NCBI RefSeq assembly: GCF_023822025.1
Contig: NZ_CP082909.1
Location: 2,408,001 to 2,472,000 of the forward strand
Reading direction: 5' to 3'
Origin: Endozoicomonas sp. 4G
GTDB taxonomy: Bacteria; Pseudomonadota; Gammaproteobacteria; Pseudomonadales; Endozoicomonadaceae
DNA: 64,000 nucleotides
The position numbers and the translations under genes were made by a program. A model generated the notes under the pieces. The model was given only the letters and a program-made list of their open reading frames with translations, was not told where the DNA came from and searched no databases. How positions within the stretch are numbered: the stretch's first letter is position 1; the number at the start of each line of letters is the position of its first letter. Of the stretch, positions 13,010-23,539 are shown piece after piece.

Positions 13010-15325
13010 TTAGAAAGGCGTACCCAGAGAGAACGCAAACACCTGTGTCTCGTCTTCACCCTGAGGGTTAAGCGCCTTGGCCAGACTGAACGTCAGTGGC
13101 CCAAGCGGCGTAATCCAGGTCAGGCCCACACCCGCACTGTAGCGGAGCGAGCCAAAATCTGGATTTGAACAGTCCTTGATATCCCCGCTGGGACACGTGG
13201 TATCAAAGACATTACCGAAATCAAAGAACAGGCTGGTTCTGAGCGAACGCTGGTCTTTCACGAAGGGCAGCGGGAACAGTATCTCAGCGGTACCCTCAAA
13301 GACAAAGTCACCACCAATAGCGTTGTAATCATTGTCATTCTGCTCTTTCGCCTTCGGACCCAGGGAATTATCTTTATAGCCACGAACAGAGCCAAAGCCA
13401 CCCGCATAGAAATGCTCAAAGAAAGGTATATCGGTGGTACTACCATAGGCACCGATGTAACCAATTCTGGTGGAGATGCGTCCGGTCAGTGAGTCAGTAA
13501 AAGGATAGAAGTACTGGCCACGATAAACGAGCTTGTAAAAGCTGACATCTGAGCCCGGAATGGTCACCTGCGCCGTGGCACTCTGGGAGTATCCCCGTGT
13601 CGGCAGTAAGCCCCGGTTCAATTCATTTTCAGACCAGCTCAGCGTCGTTTTGATGTTGGTATAGCTGTCACCGTTCGCCTTCAGGTAATCGAGAATGTAA
13701 TCCGGTGTTTCTGTACCTGTGGTAATACTGGTAGCATCAACACCCACCCCCATGCTGATAGACTGAGTTTCCGAAATCGGGTACCCGAAGTTAACATTGG
13801 CACCGGTTGTATCAGCGGCGTAATTTGAAATATCGGTGTTGCTGTAATCATAAGAACGATGATACAAGCTAAATCCGCGACTCACGCCATCCACGGTAAA
13901 GTATGGGTCCATAAAACTGAAGTTATAGAGCTGGCTGACATCACTCTTGTTCAGACCTACAGACACCCTGTTACCCGTTCCCAGGAAGTTATTCTGACTG
14001 ATGGAGCCACCCAGCAGCAGCCCATCCGACTGCGAGTAACCGACACTGGCAGAAATACTGCCTGACGGCTGCTCTTCAACGGTGTAGTTGACATCGATCA
14101 GGTCACTGGTGCCAGGCACCGGTGGTGTTTCAACATTGACTGATTTGAAGAAACCCAGTCGCTCCAGACGCACCTTGGACTGTTCAATCTTTTGGGTGTT
14201 GGCAGAGGCACCTTCCAGCTGACGCATCTCACGACGCAGAACTTCATCTTCAGTTTTGGTGTTTCCGGAGAAGTTAATCCTGCGAACATAAGCGCGCTTG
14301 CCCGGATCAACGAAGAATGTCAGGGAAACCGTTTTCTTTTCGTGATCGGGAGTGGGAATACCCGTTACATTGGCAAAGGTATAACCCTCGTTACCCAGAC
14401 GCCTGCTCAGAGTTTCTTCTGTTGCGGTGATCACACGACGAGAAAATACCTGCTCTGGCCTAGCCAGCAGCAGACGCTTGGCTTCCTCTTCAGGAATAAT
14501 CAAGTCACCCGCCAGCTTGACATCACTCACCGTGTATTTGTCGCCTTCATCAACATTCACTGTGATAAAGACACTTTGCTTATCAGGGCTGATCGAGACC
14601 TGAGTGGAGCGAATATTAAAGTTGATATAACCCCTGTCCAGGTAATAGGAACGGAGTCGTTCCAGGTCACCCGAGAGTTTTTCCCGGGAATATTTATCGC
14701 TGGAACCGAAAAATGAAAGCCAGTTAGACTTCTTGAGCTCAAACAGATCAATCACATCTTCCTGCGGGAAAACGGTATTACCGACCACATTGATATGTTG
14801 AATGGTGGCTACTTTACCTTCTTTGACATTAATCGTCAGCTTGATCCGGTTGCGGGGCTGGGCTTCAACATCAGCGGTAATACTGGCACCGTATCGACCC
14901 TGGGCAACATACTGGCGCTCCAGTTCCAGCCGAATAGCCTCTAGGGTAGCCTGCTGAAAAATCTCACCCTCTGCCAGACCTGACTTGCTCAGACCCTGCT
15001 TGAGATCTTCCGTCTTGATCGCCTTGTTACCCTTGATAACTATCTCACTGATGGAAGGCCGCTCGATAACCGAGATAACCAGAATATCGCCATCTCGGGC
15101 CATTTGAATATCTTTGAAATACCCTGTCTGAAACAGAGATTTAGCTGCACTGGAAATTTGCACAGACTCAATATCATCCCCAACTTCTATGGGCAACGCA
15201 TTAAATACTGTACCGGCTGAAACCCTCTGCAGGCCATCAATCCGGATATCAGACACTACAAAAGCATGAGCGCCTGACGCATAGGCCATTGAGCCAATCA
15301 GCAGGGACAACAGTGATCGCTTCAT
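13010..15325 (-). CDS. bamA: Outer membrane protein assembly factor BamA
   Basis: BamA is the central outer-membrane channel of the BAM complex, which folds and inserts beta-barrel proteins. I chose ATG at 15325 (771 residues) because it begins a good signal peptide (MKRSLLSLLIGSMAYASGAHA) followed by the first POTRA repeat, FVVSDIRIDGLQRV. Five POTRA domains occupy roughly residues 22-420. The 16-strand barrel follows, with the diagnostic VRGY motif of strand-loop 6 (GSVRGYKDNSLG) near residue 645, and the protein ends in an aromatic residue (GTPF). It lies between rseP and ompH, as in most proteobacteria. Confidence 0.97.
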   Translation of the reverse strand: MKRSLLSLLIGSMAYASGAHAFVVSDIRIDGLQRVSAGTVFNALPIEVGDDIESVQISSAAKSLFQTGYFKDIQMARDGDILVISVIERPSISEIVIKGNKAIKTEDLKQGLSKSGLAEGEIFQQATLEAIRLELERQYVAQGRYGASITADVEAQPRNRIKLTINVKEGKVATIQHINVVGNTVFPQEDVIDLFELKKSNWLSFFGSSDKYSREKLSGDLERLRSYYLDRGYINFNIRSTQVSISPDKQSVFITVNVDEGDKYTVSDVKLAGDLIIPEEEAKRLLLARPEQVFSRRVITATEETLSRRLGNEGYTFANVTGIPTPDHEKKTVSLTFFVDPGKRAYVRRINFSGNTKTEDEVLRREMRQLEGASANTQKIEQSKVRLERLGFFKSVNVETPPVPGTSDLIDVNYTVEEQPSGSISASVGYSQSDGLLLGGSISQNNFLGTGNRVSVGLNKSDVSQLYNFSFMDPYFTVDGVSRGFSLYHRSYDYSNTDISNYAADTTGANVNFGYPISETQSISMGVGVDATSITTGTETPDYILDYLKANGDSYTNIKTTLSWSENELNRGLLPTRGYSQSATAQVTIPGSDVSFYKLVYRGQYFYPFTDSLTGRISTRIGYIGAYGSTTDIPFFEHFYAGGFGSVRGYKDNSLGPKAKEQNDNDYNAIGGDFVFEGTAEILFPLPFVKDQRSLRTSLFFDFGNVFDTTCPSGDIKDCSNPDFGSLRYSAGVGLTWITPLGPLTFSLAKALNPQGEDETQVFAFSLGTPF

Positions 15326-15372
15326 GGAATCCGTTCTTAGTCCGTGTTCATCTTTTACTCTGGGTAGTCGCA

Positions 15373-16749
15373 TCAGAATAACCGGCTTATATCATTGTAC
15401 AGAGCCAACATCATGACACTGACCACCAGAGTCACCCCAATTTTCAACCCAACCGTCTGGGTCTTTTCAGACAGAGGTTTTCCTCTAACCCATTCCACCA
15501 GATAAAACAACAGATGTCCTCCATCCAGTACAGGAATAGGCAGTAAATTCAAAACCCCGAGACTGACGCTCAACATGGACAGGAAATAGAGAAAATTCTC
15601 CAGTCCTGATTGCAGAGATGCGCCAGCCACTTTAGCAATGGTGATGGGACCGCTCAAGTTTTTTACCGAAACCAGCCCAACCACCATCTTCCACAGCGAC
15701 TCAAGCGTCATTCCCGTTAGGGCGGATGTTGCCTGAACGGCTTTGGGTACAGCTAACAAGGGGTTATATTGCAGGGTTCTGACCATATCGTCAGGCCAGG
15801 AGACTGACTGCACACCGGCACCGATATAACCCACACGCCGACCTTCCACTTCTTTCTCACCCGGCGTAATGGCAAGCCACTGGAGACTGTTATTTCGTTC
15901 AATCTCTATGTGCAGTGTTTTACCAGGGTGACTACGAATCAGGTTAACCCATGCCAGCCAATCCTGTACAGGCTCACCGTCGGTTTTAAGAATCTTGTCT
16001 CCAGGTTTCAAACCCGCCTGCTCAGCAGCACCACCTGCGACAACCTGACCGATAACGGCTGGTATCTGAGGTGAATAGGGCACAATCCCCAATGCCTTGA
16101 CAGGGTTCAGGTCTTCCTGACCTACCAGCCAGTTATTCAAGGGCACCTGCCTGATCACTTCGCTGCCTTCCGGCTTCTGGCCCGGCACCCCCGACCTGAC
16201 ACTTACATCAATGGAACGACTGTCACCAATAAACGACAAAAGCTTCATATTAACCTGCTGCCACCCCGGCGTCACCGCTGAGCCAATCCTTAAAATCTCA
16301 TCACCGGGTTGAATACCAGCCATTGCCGCAGGTGAGTCGGGCAGTACTTTTTCAACCTGTGGCAATACAGTCTTTACGCCCAGCACATACATTAACCAAA
16401 GCGCCACTATAGCCAGCAAGAAATTAGCGATCGGACCCGCAGCCACAATGGCTATTCGGGACAGAACAGGTTTGTTATTAAAAGCGAGCGCCTTTTCCGA
16501 TTCAGAGACTGGCCCTTCCCGCTCATCCAGCATCTTGACATAGCCACCAAGAGGGATAGCAGCAATAACGTATTCAGTTCCCTGGCGATCGGTTCGTCTC
16601 CAGAGCGGCTTGCCAAAACCCACTGAAAAACGCAGAACCTTGACACCACAACGCCGAGCCACCCAAAAGTGGCCGAACTCATGAATACTGACAAGAATTC
16701 CCAACGTTATGACAAAAGCCAGAAACGTCTGCAAAGTTCCAAATATCAT
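15373..16749 (-). CDS. rseP: RIP metalloprotease RseP (site-2 protease)
   Basis: RseP is an inner-membrane zinc protease that cleaves RseA within the membrane during the sigma-E envelope stress response and clears remnant signal peptides. The 458-residue protein has the HEFGH zinc motif at residues 23-27 in the first membrane helix and two periplasmic PDZ domains in the middle (VEKVLPDSPAAMAGIQPGD and VVAGGAAEQAGLKPGDKI). The third zinc ligand motif, NLLPIPVLDGGHL, lies near residue 400. Length and order dxr-rseP-bamA are typical, linking it functionally to BamA downstream. Confidence 0.97.
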   Translation of the reverse strand: MIFGTLQTFLAFVITLGILVSIHEFGHFWVARRCGVKVLRFSVGFGKPLWRRTDRQGTEYVIAAIPLGGYVKMLDEREGPVSESEKALAFNNKPVLSRIAIVAAGPIANFLLAIVALWLMYVLGVKTVLPQVEKVLPDSPAAMAGIQPGDEILRIGSAVTPGWQQVNMKLLSFIGDSRSIDVSVRSGVPGQKPEGSEVIRQVPLNNWLVGQEDLNPVKALGIVPYSPQIPAVIGQVVAGGAAEQAGLKPGDKILKTDGEPVQDWLAWVNLIRSHPGKTLHIEIERNNSLQWLAITPGEKEVEGRRVGYIGAGVQSVSWPDDMVRTLQYNPLLAVPKAVQATSALTGMTLESLWKMVVGLVSVKNLSGPITIAKVAGASLQSGLENFLYFLSMLSVSLGVLNLLPIPVLDGGHLLFYLVEWVRGKPLSEKTQTVGLKIGVTLVVSVMMLALYNDISRLF

Positions 16750-16898
16750 TTTGCGCTACCCAACCTCCAGTACGCTTGCCTGTCTAATTTGGTACTGAAA
16801 TACCAGGCAGCAGTGAGTGACAGAGTTTAGTGATTAACATACGACTCTAAACAGAATATCACCAGAATAACAGTGAAATAGATGCCTTGTTGAAAACA

Positions 16899-18086
16899 TC
16901 AAGCTGTCTTGTACCAGCGCTCAATCTGAGTACTGGCTTGCAACCTGGCCCGACGATCAGCATCCAGCACCTGTTCAATATCACCTGCACTGTTTACTTG
17001 AAGTGCCTGTAGCGTAGCATCAATAACTTCAGGGATACGATCAAAGCGAAGACGATCACCCAGAAAGGCCTCCACCGCCGCTTCATTGGCTGCATTGAGC
17101 ATAGCGGCGGCGGTCCCACCCGTAGAAGCAGCATCCTGAGCCAGCTGCAAGCACCTGAAACGCTGCATACAGGGCTTCTGAAAGTCCAGTCTGCCAATGT
17201 CGGTCAGAGAAAGGGGCTCGACACCGGACTGAATGCGTTCCGGCCAGGCCAGTGCATGAGCAATTGGTGTGCGCATATCCGGGTTCCCCATCTGCGCCAG
17301 CACAGAGCCATCCTCATAATCCACCAGAGAATGAATAATACTCTGCGGATGAATCATCACCTCAACCTGGGAGGGGCGGGCTCCAAACAGCCAGCAAGCC
17401 TCAATAAACTCCAACCCCTTGTTCATCATGGTGGCCGAATCCACTGAAATCTTTTGCCCCATACTCCAGTTTGGATGAGCACAAGCCTGGGCAGGCGTTA
17501 CCGTGGCAAGAATGTCGACCGGAGCCTCTCTGAAAGGACCGCCTGAAGCAGTTAATAGAATCCTGCGAACCCCAACCTTTTGAAGACCTTGACGATAGCC
17601 ATGGGGGAGACACTGAAAGATCGCATTGTGCTCACTATCAATCGGCAACAGTTGGGCGCCAGACTCTTTCACTGAATCCATAAAAAGTGCACCCGTCATA
17701 ACCAGTGCCTCTTTATTTGCCAACAAAACCTTCTTACCTGCCTTGACAGCAGCCAGAGTGGGCAGCAGACCTGCCGCCCCGACAATCGCTGCCATGACGA
17801 TATCAACATCTGAATCCGCTGCCACCTGGGCAACTGAACGGGTTCCTCCCAAAACTTCTGTTTTGATCCCTTCAGCTTGTACCGACGCCCTCAACTGATT
17901 GGCAACATCAGGATCTGACATGACAGCAAAGTCAGGCTTAAACGCCCTGACCTGCTCCAGCATGACGTCATGACTACGACACGCCACCAGCGACCTGACT
18001 TTGTAGCGATCAGTGTTTCGGGCAATAACATCCAGAGTACTTTTTCCGATAGATCCGGTTGAACCCAGTACACAAACTTGTTGCAT
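16899..18086 (-). CDS. dxr: 1-deoxy-D-xylulose 5-phosphate reductoisomerase
   Basis: Dxr converts DXP to 2-C-methyl-D-erythritol 4-phosphate with NADPH, the committed step of the MEP isoprenoid pathway. The 395-residue protein starts [20 protein letters not shown], the NADPH-binding motif. It has [10 protein letters not shown], the [13 protein letters not shown] metal and substrate motif, and LTASGGPF. The start is 2 bases from the cdsA stop. About 150 bases separate it from rseP. Together with uppS two genes upstream it feeds undecaprenyl phosphate synthesis. Confidence 0.97.
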   Translation of the reverse strand: MQQVCVLGSTGSIGKSTLDVIARNTDRYKVRSLVACRSHDVMLEQVRAFKPDFAVMSDPDVANQLRASVQAEGIKTEVLGGTRSVAQVAADSDVDIVMAAIVGAAGLLPTLAAVKAGKKVLLANKEALVMTGALFMDSVKESGAQLLPIDSEHNAIFQCLPHGYRQGLQKVGVRRILLTASGGPFREAPVDILATVTPAQACAHPNWSMGQKISVDSATMMNKGLEFIEACWLFGARPSQVEVMIHPQSIIHSLVDYEDGSVLAQMGNPDMRTPIAHALAWPERIQSGVEPLSLTDIGRLDFQKPCMQRFRCLQLAQDAASTGGTAAAMLNAANEAAVEAFLGDRLRFDRIPEVIDATLQALQVNSAGDIEQVLDADRRARLQASTQIERWYKTA

Positions 18087-18088
18087 GC

Positions 18089-18889
18089 TTAACTCCCACC
18101 GACAATCAGAGCCAGAGTGAAGACCGGCACGGCCGCTGTCAGACTGTCTATCCTGTCCAGCACCCCACCATGACCTGGCAATAAATTACTACTGTCTTTT
18201 ATCCCACGCTCACGCTTGAGCATACTTTCAAACAAATCACCCAGTACAGAAACCAGCACGACCGTGATTGAAAGCATCAGGAGACCCAGCCCCCGGACAA
18301 AAGAAAGATCATAATAAAGACCGACACAAGCCGCTGTAAATAACGACATCAGTAGCCCACCCACCAAACCTTCAACGGTTTTTTTAGGGCTCACCAGCGC
18401 CGCCAGCTTGTGACGTCCAAAATTCTTCCCGGCAAAATAAGCCCCTATATCCGCCGCCCATACTAACAGGAAGACCAGCATAATAGTCCAGCCCTGCTGG
18501 TCATAAAACTTGAGTTTTGAAAGCGCAAACCAGGCAGGAACCAGGGTCAACACGCCCATCACCAGTCTCAATAAACGACTGCGGCAGAAACGGGCAGAAG
18601 CCGGGTAACCCCTGACCAGGGCAAATGCCACCAGCCACCAGACAGCCGATACAGCCAGCAGCACATAGGCTGAGACACCTTTGACAAACCAGCAGACCGC
18701 ACCGACCAGCAACAAATAACCTACTCTGGCGACAGTGTCCTCAACACCGGAAAGATTGGCCCACTCCCAGGCTCCCAGCATAATAATCAGGGCAATCAGG
18801 ACTGAAAATGCGGCGGGGGGAAGAAAAATAACACTGCCCAGAGCCAGGACTGCCAGAACCACAGCAGTGAGAATTCTCTGTTTTAACAC
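18089..18889 (-). CDS. cdsA: Phosphatidate cytidylyltransferase
   Basis: CdsA makes CDP-diacylglycerol from phosphatidate and CTP, the branch point of phospholipid synthesis, in the inner membrane. The 266-residue protein has several hydrophobic helices from residue 10 onward and the C-terminal family signature spread over [30 protein letters not shown]. Its start overlaps the uppS stop by 7 bases and its stop lies 2 bases from dxr, so the three genes are one translational unit. Confidence 0.95.
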   Translation of the reverse strand: MLKQRILTAVVLAVLALGSVIFLPPAAFSVLIALIIMLGAWEWANLSGVEDTVARVGYLLLVGAVCWFVKGVSAYVLLAVSAVWWLVAFALVRGYPASARFCRSRLLRLVMGVLTLVPAWFALSKLKFYDQQGWTIMLVFLLVWAADIGAYFAGKNFGRHKLAALVSPKKTVEGLVGGLLMSLFTAACVGLYYDLSFVRGLGLLMLSITVVLVSVLGDLFESMLKRERGIKDSSNLLPGHGGVLDRIDSLTAAVPVFTLALIVGGS

Positions 18890-19662
18890 GTAGCCTCAGC
18901 CTCCACCTGCTCGCTGGTTTTGCCAAACCGTCGCTGGCGATTGACATAAGCCAGAAGCGCACGCTCAAACTCCCTGCGATTAAAATCCGGCCAAAAGGTT
19001 CTGGTAAAATAAAATTCGCTGTAGGCACACTGCCACAAAAGGAAGTTACTGATACGCTGTTCACCACTGGTTCTGATTAGAAGATCAGGGTCGGGTATAC
19101 CAGCTGTACTCAAATGTTGACCAATCAACGACTCATCAACTTCGTCAGCGGATATCTCCCCTCGCTCTACCATGTTAGCCACTTTGCGGGCCGACTGTGC
19201 AATATCCCACATCCCACCGTAATTGGCAGCAATCACCAAAGTCACCTTGGCGCCGTCGGCCGTCGAAGCTTCTGCTTCGGCAATATGCGCCTGGATATCA
19301 GGACTAAAACGACTTACGTCGCCTATAATCTTCAGCCTGATATTATTTTTTTTAAGTTTGCCGGTTTCCCTGCGCAGTGTTCTCAGAAACAACTCCATCA
19401 GGCCATCCACTTCATTTTTTGGCCGGTTCCAGTTCTCACTACTGAAAGCAAACAGAGTCAGAACCTCAACACCCACTTCACCACAGGCCTCAACCACTTC
19501 CCTGACCGCTTTTACACCTGCTCGATGGCCAGCAAGACTCGGAAGCAATCGCTGTTTCGCCCAGCGGTTATTTCCATCCAGAATAATGGCCACATGGCGA
19601 GGCAACCTGTTAACCGGTATTTCCGCTAAGCTGCCGATTTCCTCTTGCGATTTCATGGCCAT
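18883..19662 (-). CDS. uppS: Isoprenyl transferase (undecaprenyl diphosphate synthase)
   Basis: UppS adds eight isoprene units to farnesyl diphosphate to make the C55 carrier lipid for peptidoglycan and O-antigen. The 259-residue protein has the motif ILDGNNRWAK with the catalytic Asp, GHRAGVKAVR, LTLFAFSSENWNRP, and DLLIRTSGEQRISNFLLWQ. The DGNN form, in place of DGNG, also occurs in other gammaproteobacteria. Between its start and frr lies a 244-base gap with no clear gene; it may carry a promoter for uppS-cdsA-dxr. Confidence 0.96.
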   Translation of the reverse strand: MAMKSQEEIGSLAEIPVNRLPRHVAIILDGNNRWAKQRLLPSLAGHRAGVKAVREVVEACGEVGVEVLTLFAFSSENWNRPKNEVDGLMELFLRTLRRETGKLKKNNIRLKIIGDVSRFSPDIQAHIAEAEASTADGAKVTLVIAANYGGMWDIAQSARKVANMVERGEISADEVDESLIGQHLSTAGIPDPDLLIRTSGEQRISNFLLWQCAYSEFYFTRTFWPDFNRREFERALLAYVNRQRRFGKTSEQVEAEATC

Positions 19663-19906
19663 TCACTATTTTGTTGATCTAAAAAATAATTTATCTGCGG
19701 CACCATGCAGGGGTTCACAGAACATCACAAACACCCGCACAAGCGCCACACCTGACAACCCAGACCGGATACACAGACCCGCCTGAGAAACACCATCCCT
19801 GATCGACATTTAGAGGAGCATCAGACAATCATGGGTATAAAATACAGCTATATCCAGACTGACACAGACAGGCCTGTCAGCAATCAATAAGAAGAAGACG
19901 GGGCAC

Positions 19907-20464
19907 TCAGACTTCCATCAGATCTTTTTCTTTGCTGGCCAGGGCAGCATCAACAGCAGCAATGTATTTGTCCGTTACTTTCTGGATATCGTCCTGTGCA
20001 CGACGCTCATCGTCTTCACTGATTTCCTTTTCTTTTTCCAGTTCCTTGATGTCGGCCAGAGCATCACGACGTATATTGCGAATGGCAATTTTGGCGTTCT
20101 CGGCTTCCTGACGGGCCTGACGGGTGTAACCTTTACGGGTTTCTTCAGTCAGAGGAGGCAAAGGAATACGAATCACTTCACCGGCAGTGGAAGGGTTCAA
20201 ACCCAGGTCGGATTTCAGGATCGCTTTTTCTACATCAGGAACCATCTGCCTTTCCCAGACGCGCACGGCCAGGGTCCGGGCATCTTCAGTAGAAATATTC
20301 GACACCTGACTCAAAGGTGTTTCAGAGCCGTAATAAGAAACCCGGACACTGTCCAACAGACTAGGGTGCGCACGGCCAGTACGAATTTTGGCAAATGCAC
20401 CATCCAGAGAATCTATGCTTTTACTCATGCGCTCTTGCGCATCTTGCTTAATTTCTTCAATCAT
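19907..20464 (-). CDS. frr: Ribosome recycling factor
   Basis: Frr splits post-termination ribosomes together with EF-G. The 185-residue protein has the expected length and the family segments [50 protein letters not shown] and [13 protein letters not shown]. Its start overlaps the pyrH stop by 8 bases, so pyrH-frr are translationally coupled, a nearly universal bacterial arrangement. Confidence 0.97.
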   Translation of the reverse strand: MIEEIKQDAQERMSKSIDSLDGAFAKIRTGRAHPSLLDSVRVSYYGSETPLSQVSNISTEDARTLAVRVWERQMVPDVEKAILKSDLGLNPSTAGEVIRIPLPPLTEETRKGYTRQARQEAENAKIAIRNIRRDALADIKELEKEKEISEDDERRAQDDIQKVTDKYIAAVDAALASKEKDLMEV

Positions 20465-21197
20465 TCACCACCCCACTCACCAGTGTTCCTTCTTCGCCAC
20501 CTACCACTGCATTGAGCAGAGCACCGGATTTATTCATATTGAAAACCCGAACAGGCATCTGCTGATCACGAACCAGACAGATAGCAGTCAAATCCATCAC
20601 GCCGAGTTTGCGCTCAAGCACATCATCATAGGTCAGGTATTCGAATTTTTCTGCATCAGGGTATTTGACCGGATCCTTGTCGTAGATTCCGTCAACTTTG
20701 GTTGCTTTCAGCACAACATCGGATTCAACCTCAATTCCACGCAGGCAGGCTGCTGAATCTGTGGTAAAGAAAGGGTTGCCGGTACCTGCTGAAAAGATCA
20801 CTACATCACCACCATTGAGGTAGCGCATTGCACGACGATGGTCATAGTGTTCAACGACACCATCCATCGGGATAGAAGACATAACACGGGTGTTGATGTT
20901 TGAACGCTCAAGGGCATCGCGCATCGCCAGAGCATTCATGACTGTGGCCAGCATCCCCATATGGTCGCCAGTCACACGGTCAAGGCCAGCAGCACTTAAT
21001 GCTGCGCCACGAAAGAGGTTTCCGCCACCGATGACGATACCAACCTGAACGCCGATACCCACCAGCTGGCCGATTTCCAGGGCCATTCTGTCAAGAACAC
21101 TGGGATCAATGCCAAAGTCCCCTGCTCCCTGAAGGGCCTCGCCACTGAGTTTAAGCAGAATGCGCTTGTATTTAGGTTGTCGATCATTTGCCGGCAT
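20457..21197 (-). CDS. pyrH: Uridylate kinase
   Basis: PyrH phosphorylates UMP to UDP and is a cytoplasmic hexamer of the amino-acid kinase fold. The 246-residue protein shows [12 protein letters not shown] at the N terminus, [25 protein letters not shown], and [14 protein letters not shown]. Its UDP product feeds CTP synthase, encoded about 18 kb away in the same cluster. It follows tsf by about 160 bases and overlaps frr by 8 bases. Confidence 0.97.
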   Translation of the reverse strand: MPANDRQPKYKRILLKLSGEALQGAGDFGIDPSVLDRMALEIGQLVGIGVQVGIVIGGGNLFRGAALSAAGLDRVTGDHMGMLATVMNALAMRDALERSNINTRVMSSIPMDGVVEHYDHRRAMRYLNGGDVVIFSAGTGNPFFTTDSAACLRGIEVESDVVLKATKVDGIYDKDPVKYPDAEKFEYLTYDDVLERKLGVMDLTAICLVRDQQMPVRVFNMNKSGALLNAVVGGEEGTLVSGVVND

Positions 21198-21356
21198 TTT
21201 CAGCTTTCCAATTCAGAGTTAGGCGAAGAAGCGCCTGTCCCTAACAGCCCGCAGATTAGACGGGAAAACCTGCTGGGCTGCTGAACAGACCCAATCGAGT
21301 CTGCCCAGCTGACAGGTCAGGCACCATCCATTAACCAGTAATAACCAGTATCAGGA

Positions 21357-22217
21357 TTAGAGTCCAGCCTGAGCGCGAACTTCAGCAGCGAAGTCCACTT
21401 CTTCTTTCTCAATCCCCTCACCCACTTCGTAACGCACGAAGCCAGTGATGGTAGCGCCAGCTTTCTTGGCCAGGGCACCCACCTTAACATCAGGGTCTTT
21501 AACAAAAGGCTGCTCAGTCAGACTGTTTTCAGCCAGGTACTTGTTAATACGACCAACAATCATCTTTTCGATGATTTCAGCAGGCTTACCGGACTGCTCT
21601 GCCTGAGCCTTGAAGATTTCCTTCTCTTTCTCGACCAGTTCAGCCGGCATATCGTCCTTGTTAACGACCTGAGGGTTAACAGCTGCAACGTGCATGGCCA
21701 CATCACGAGCCAGCTCGGAGTTGCCTCCATTCAGGCTAACCAGAACAGCAATGCGCTTGTTACCGTGAACGTAAGCGTCGACCACGCCACCTTCTACGAT
21801 TTCAATACGGCGAACACCGATGTTTTCACCGATCTTCTGCACCAGGGCCAGACGAGCTTCTTCCAGCTCACCTTCCATCAGCCTGGCTACGTTAGCTTCC
21901 TTACGGTCAAAAGCGGCATCCACCACTCTCTGAACGTAACCCAGGAAGTTGTCGTCACGGGCAACAAAGTCGGTCTCGGAGTTCACTTCGACCATTACAC
22001 CGAAGCTGCCATCTTCGGCAACTTTGGTAGCGACAATACCTTCAGCGGCAGTACGACCTGCTTTCTTGGCGGCTTTCGCCTGACCAGATTTACGCAGCTC
22101 TTCAATCGCTTTTTCGATATCACCTTCTGAAGCAACCAGAGCCTTCTTGCACTCCATCATGCCCAGGCCAGTGCGTTCACGCAGTTCCTTAACCAGTGCT
22201 GCAGTAATTGCTGCCAT
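21357..22217 (-). CDS. tsf: Elongation factor Ts
   Basis: EF-Ts exchanges GDP for GTP on EF-Tu. I chose ATG at 22217 (286 residues), preceded by GAGAGGAATCC, over the longer open reading from 22292, whose extra 25 residues overlap the rpsB-tsf leader and look non-coding. The N-terminal UBA-like domain carries [13 protein letters not shown]. The core has the [10 protein letters not shown] motif that contacts EF-Tu, and the C terminus has KPFVKD-like and [12 protein letters not shown] segments. It lies downstream of rpsB, separated by a hairpin terminator. Confidence 0.96.
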   Translation of the reverse strand: MAAITAALVKELRERTGLGMMECKKALVASEGDIEKAIEELRKSGQAKAAKKAGRTAAEGIVATKVAEDGSFGVMVEVNSETDFVARDDNFLGYVQRVVDAAFDRKEANVARLMEGELEEARLALVQKIGENIGVRRIEIVEGGVVDAYVHGNKRIAVLVSLNGGNSELARDVAMHVAAVNPQVVNKDDMPAELVEKEKEIFKAQAEQSGKPAEIIEKMIVGRINKYLAENSLTEQPFVKDPDVKVGALAKKAGATITGFVRYEVGEGIEKEEVDFAAEVRAQAGL

Positions 22218-22308
22218 GGTGGATTCCTCTCGCAAATATTCTATTAAGGGTTCAGGGCAGCCCCAGGAGCCTGACCGCCCCAAAATAACCAACGCTCTTT
22301 ATAATCTG

Positions 22309-22333
22309 AAAAAGGGGGCCACGCCCCCCTTTT
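22309..22333 (-). terminator. Intrinsic terminator or attenuator between rpsB and tsf
   Basis: On the minus strand, 17 bases past the rpsB stop, a G-run and a C-run form a stem of five to six G-C pairs around a short loop, followed by five T residues. A partial terminator here would lower tsf output relative to rpsB, as known in other bacteria. Confidence 0.8.
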
Positions 22334-22349
22334 CTCAACGATCCGAAGA

Positions 22350-23135
22350 TTAAGCTTCCTTAGCGTCTTCCTGAGCGTCATCAGCCTTGGCTTCGACTGC
22401 TTTTTCCGCTTCTACTTCTACTTCCACGAATTCGCTTTCAGCGCCAGTATTGGCAGCCGTACGACCTTCGAGGACAACATCAGCAGCAGCCTTGATGTAG
22501 AGCTGAATAGCACGAATCGCGTCATCATTACCCGGAATAACGTAGTCAACACCTTCAGGACTGGAGTTGGTGTCCACGATACCAATAACAGGGATACCCA
22601 GCTTATTAGCTTCCTGGATAGCGATGCGCTCGTGCTCAACATCGATCACAAACAATGCGTCTGGCAAACCACCCATTTCCTTGATACCACCCAGGGAGCG
22701 ATCCAGTTTTTCCAGATCACGACGGCGCATCAGGGCTTCTTTCTTGGTCAGTTTTTCGAAAGTACCGTCTTCAGCCTGAGCTTCCAGATCACGCAGACGA
22801 CGTACAGACTGACGGATGGTCTTGTAGTTGGTCAGCATACCGCCCAACCAGCGATGAGCCACGAAAGGCATACCGCAGCGAGCTGCCTCTTCACGGATGA
22901 TTTTACCGGCTGCACGCTTGGTACCAACAAACAGAATCTTGTTCTTACCTTCAGCCAGCTTGCGAATGAAGCTCATCGCTCCATTAAAGGCAGGCATGGT
23001 GTGCTCAAGGTTGATGATATGAATCTTGTTGCGGGCACCAAAGATGAATTTGTTCATCTTTGGGTTCCAGAAACGAGTCTGGTGACCGAAATGCACGCCC
23101 GCCTTGAGCATGTCACGCATGGTGACTTGAGCCAT
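22350..23135 (-). CDS. rpsB: 30S ribosomal protein S2
   Basis: S2 is a primary component of the small ribosomal subunit and is needed to bind S1. The 261-residue protein begins [21 protein letters not shown] and has [24 protein letters not shown] and [11 protein letters not shown]. The last 40 or so residues form an acidic, Ala/Glu/Val-rich tail, slightly longer than in E. coli. AGGAGAATTCTC precedes the ATG. Transcription probably starts at the promoter listed at 23312-23339. Confidence 0.97.
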   Translation of the reverse strand: MAQVTMRDMLKAGVHFGHQTRFWNPKMNKFIFGARNKIHIINLEHTMPAFNGAMSFIRKLAEGKNKILFVGTKRAAGKIIREEAARCGMPFVAHRWLGGMLTNYKTIRQSVRRLRDLEAQAEDGTFEKLTKKEALMRRRDLEKLDRSLGGIKEMGGLPDALFVIDVEHERIAIQEANKLGIPVIGIVDTNSSPEGVDYVIPGNDDAIRAIQLYIKAAADVVLEGRTAANTGAESEFVEVEVEAEKAVEAKADDAQEDAKEA

Positions 23136-23311
23136 GAGAATTCTCCTGTTACAGGGTTAGGCCTCCACACACCCCATGAGTTCGACCCGATGACCAGCTT
23201 TCACTGATAACGCCCGGGCACCCTGAATCATGTGTCGGTGTATGTGAGTTCTGTTTACAAAATCAAATAGAAAATCCCGCAATCAGGTGACCCTGAATAC
23301 GAAGACGCGGT

Positions 23312-23339
23312 TTTATACCATAACCAGATGATGATTCAA
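23312..23339 (-). promoter_or_regulatory. Probable sigma-70 promoter of rpsB-tsf
   Basis: On the minus strand TTGAAT and TATAAA are separated by 16 bases, about 175 bases upstream of the rpsB start. Both boxes match sigma-70 consensus at most positions. The long leader would leave room for S2 autoregulation, which is known in other bacteria but not visible here. Confidence 0.6.
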
Positions 23340-23354
23340 AGCCGAAAGACTTTT

Positions 23355-23390
23355 TTGACAGACAATTTGACAAACAATTTGACCGACAAT
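23355..23390 (+). repeat. Three tandem 12-base repeats in the 404-base rpsB-map divergent gap
   Basis: The 12-base unit TTGACAGACAAT occurs three times in a row with two substitutions in total. Each unit starts with a -35-like hexamer, TTGACA or TTGACC. They lie about 150 bases upstream of map and just behind the rpsB promoter. I see no gene in the gap 23136-23539. Confidence 0.7.
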
Positions 23391-23539
23391 TCATCAGGCC
23401 ATTTATAGCCCGTGCCACTGTGATCAAGCGCCATTTCTGTTAGAATTCCAGGCAATGAATCCGTAAAGACCCGGGAAAGCTGAGTCACTCGTTTTAGAGT
23501 ACTCTCAGTATTTCCCGCGCCCGACAAAGAACATCTGAA

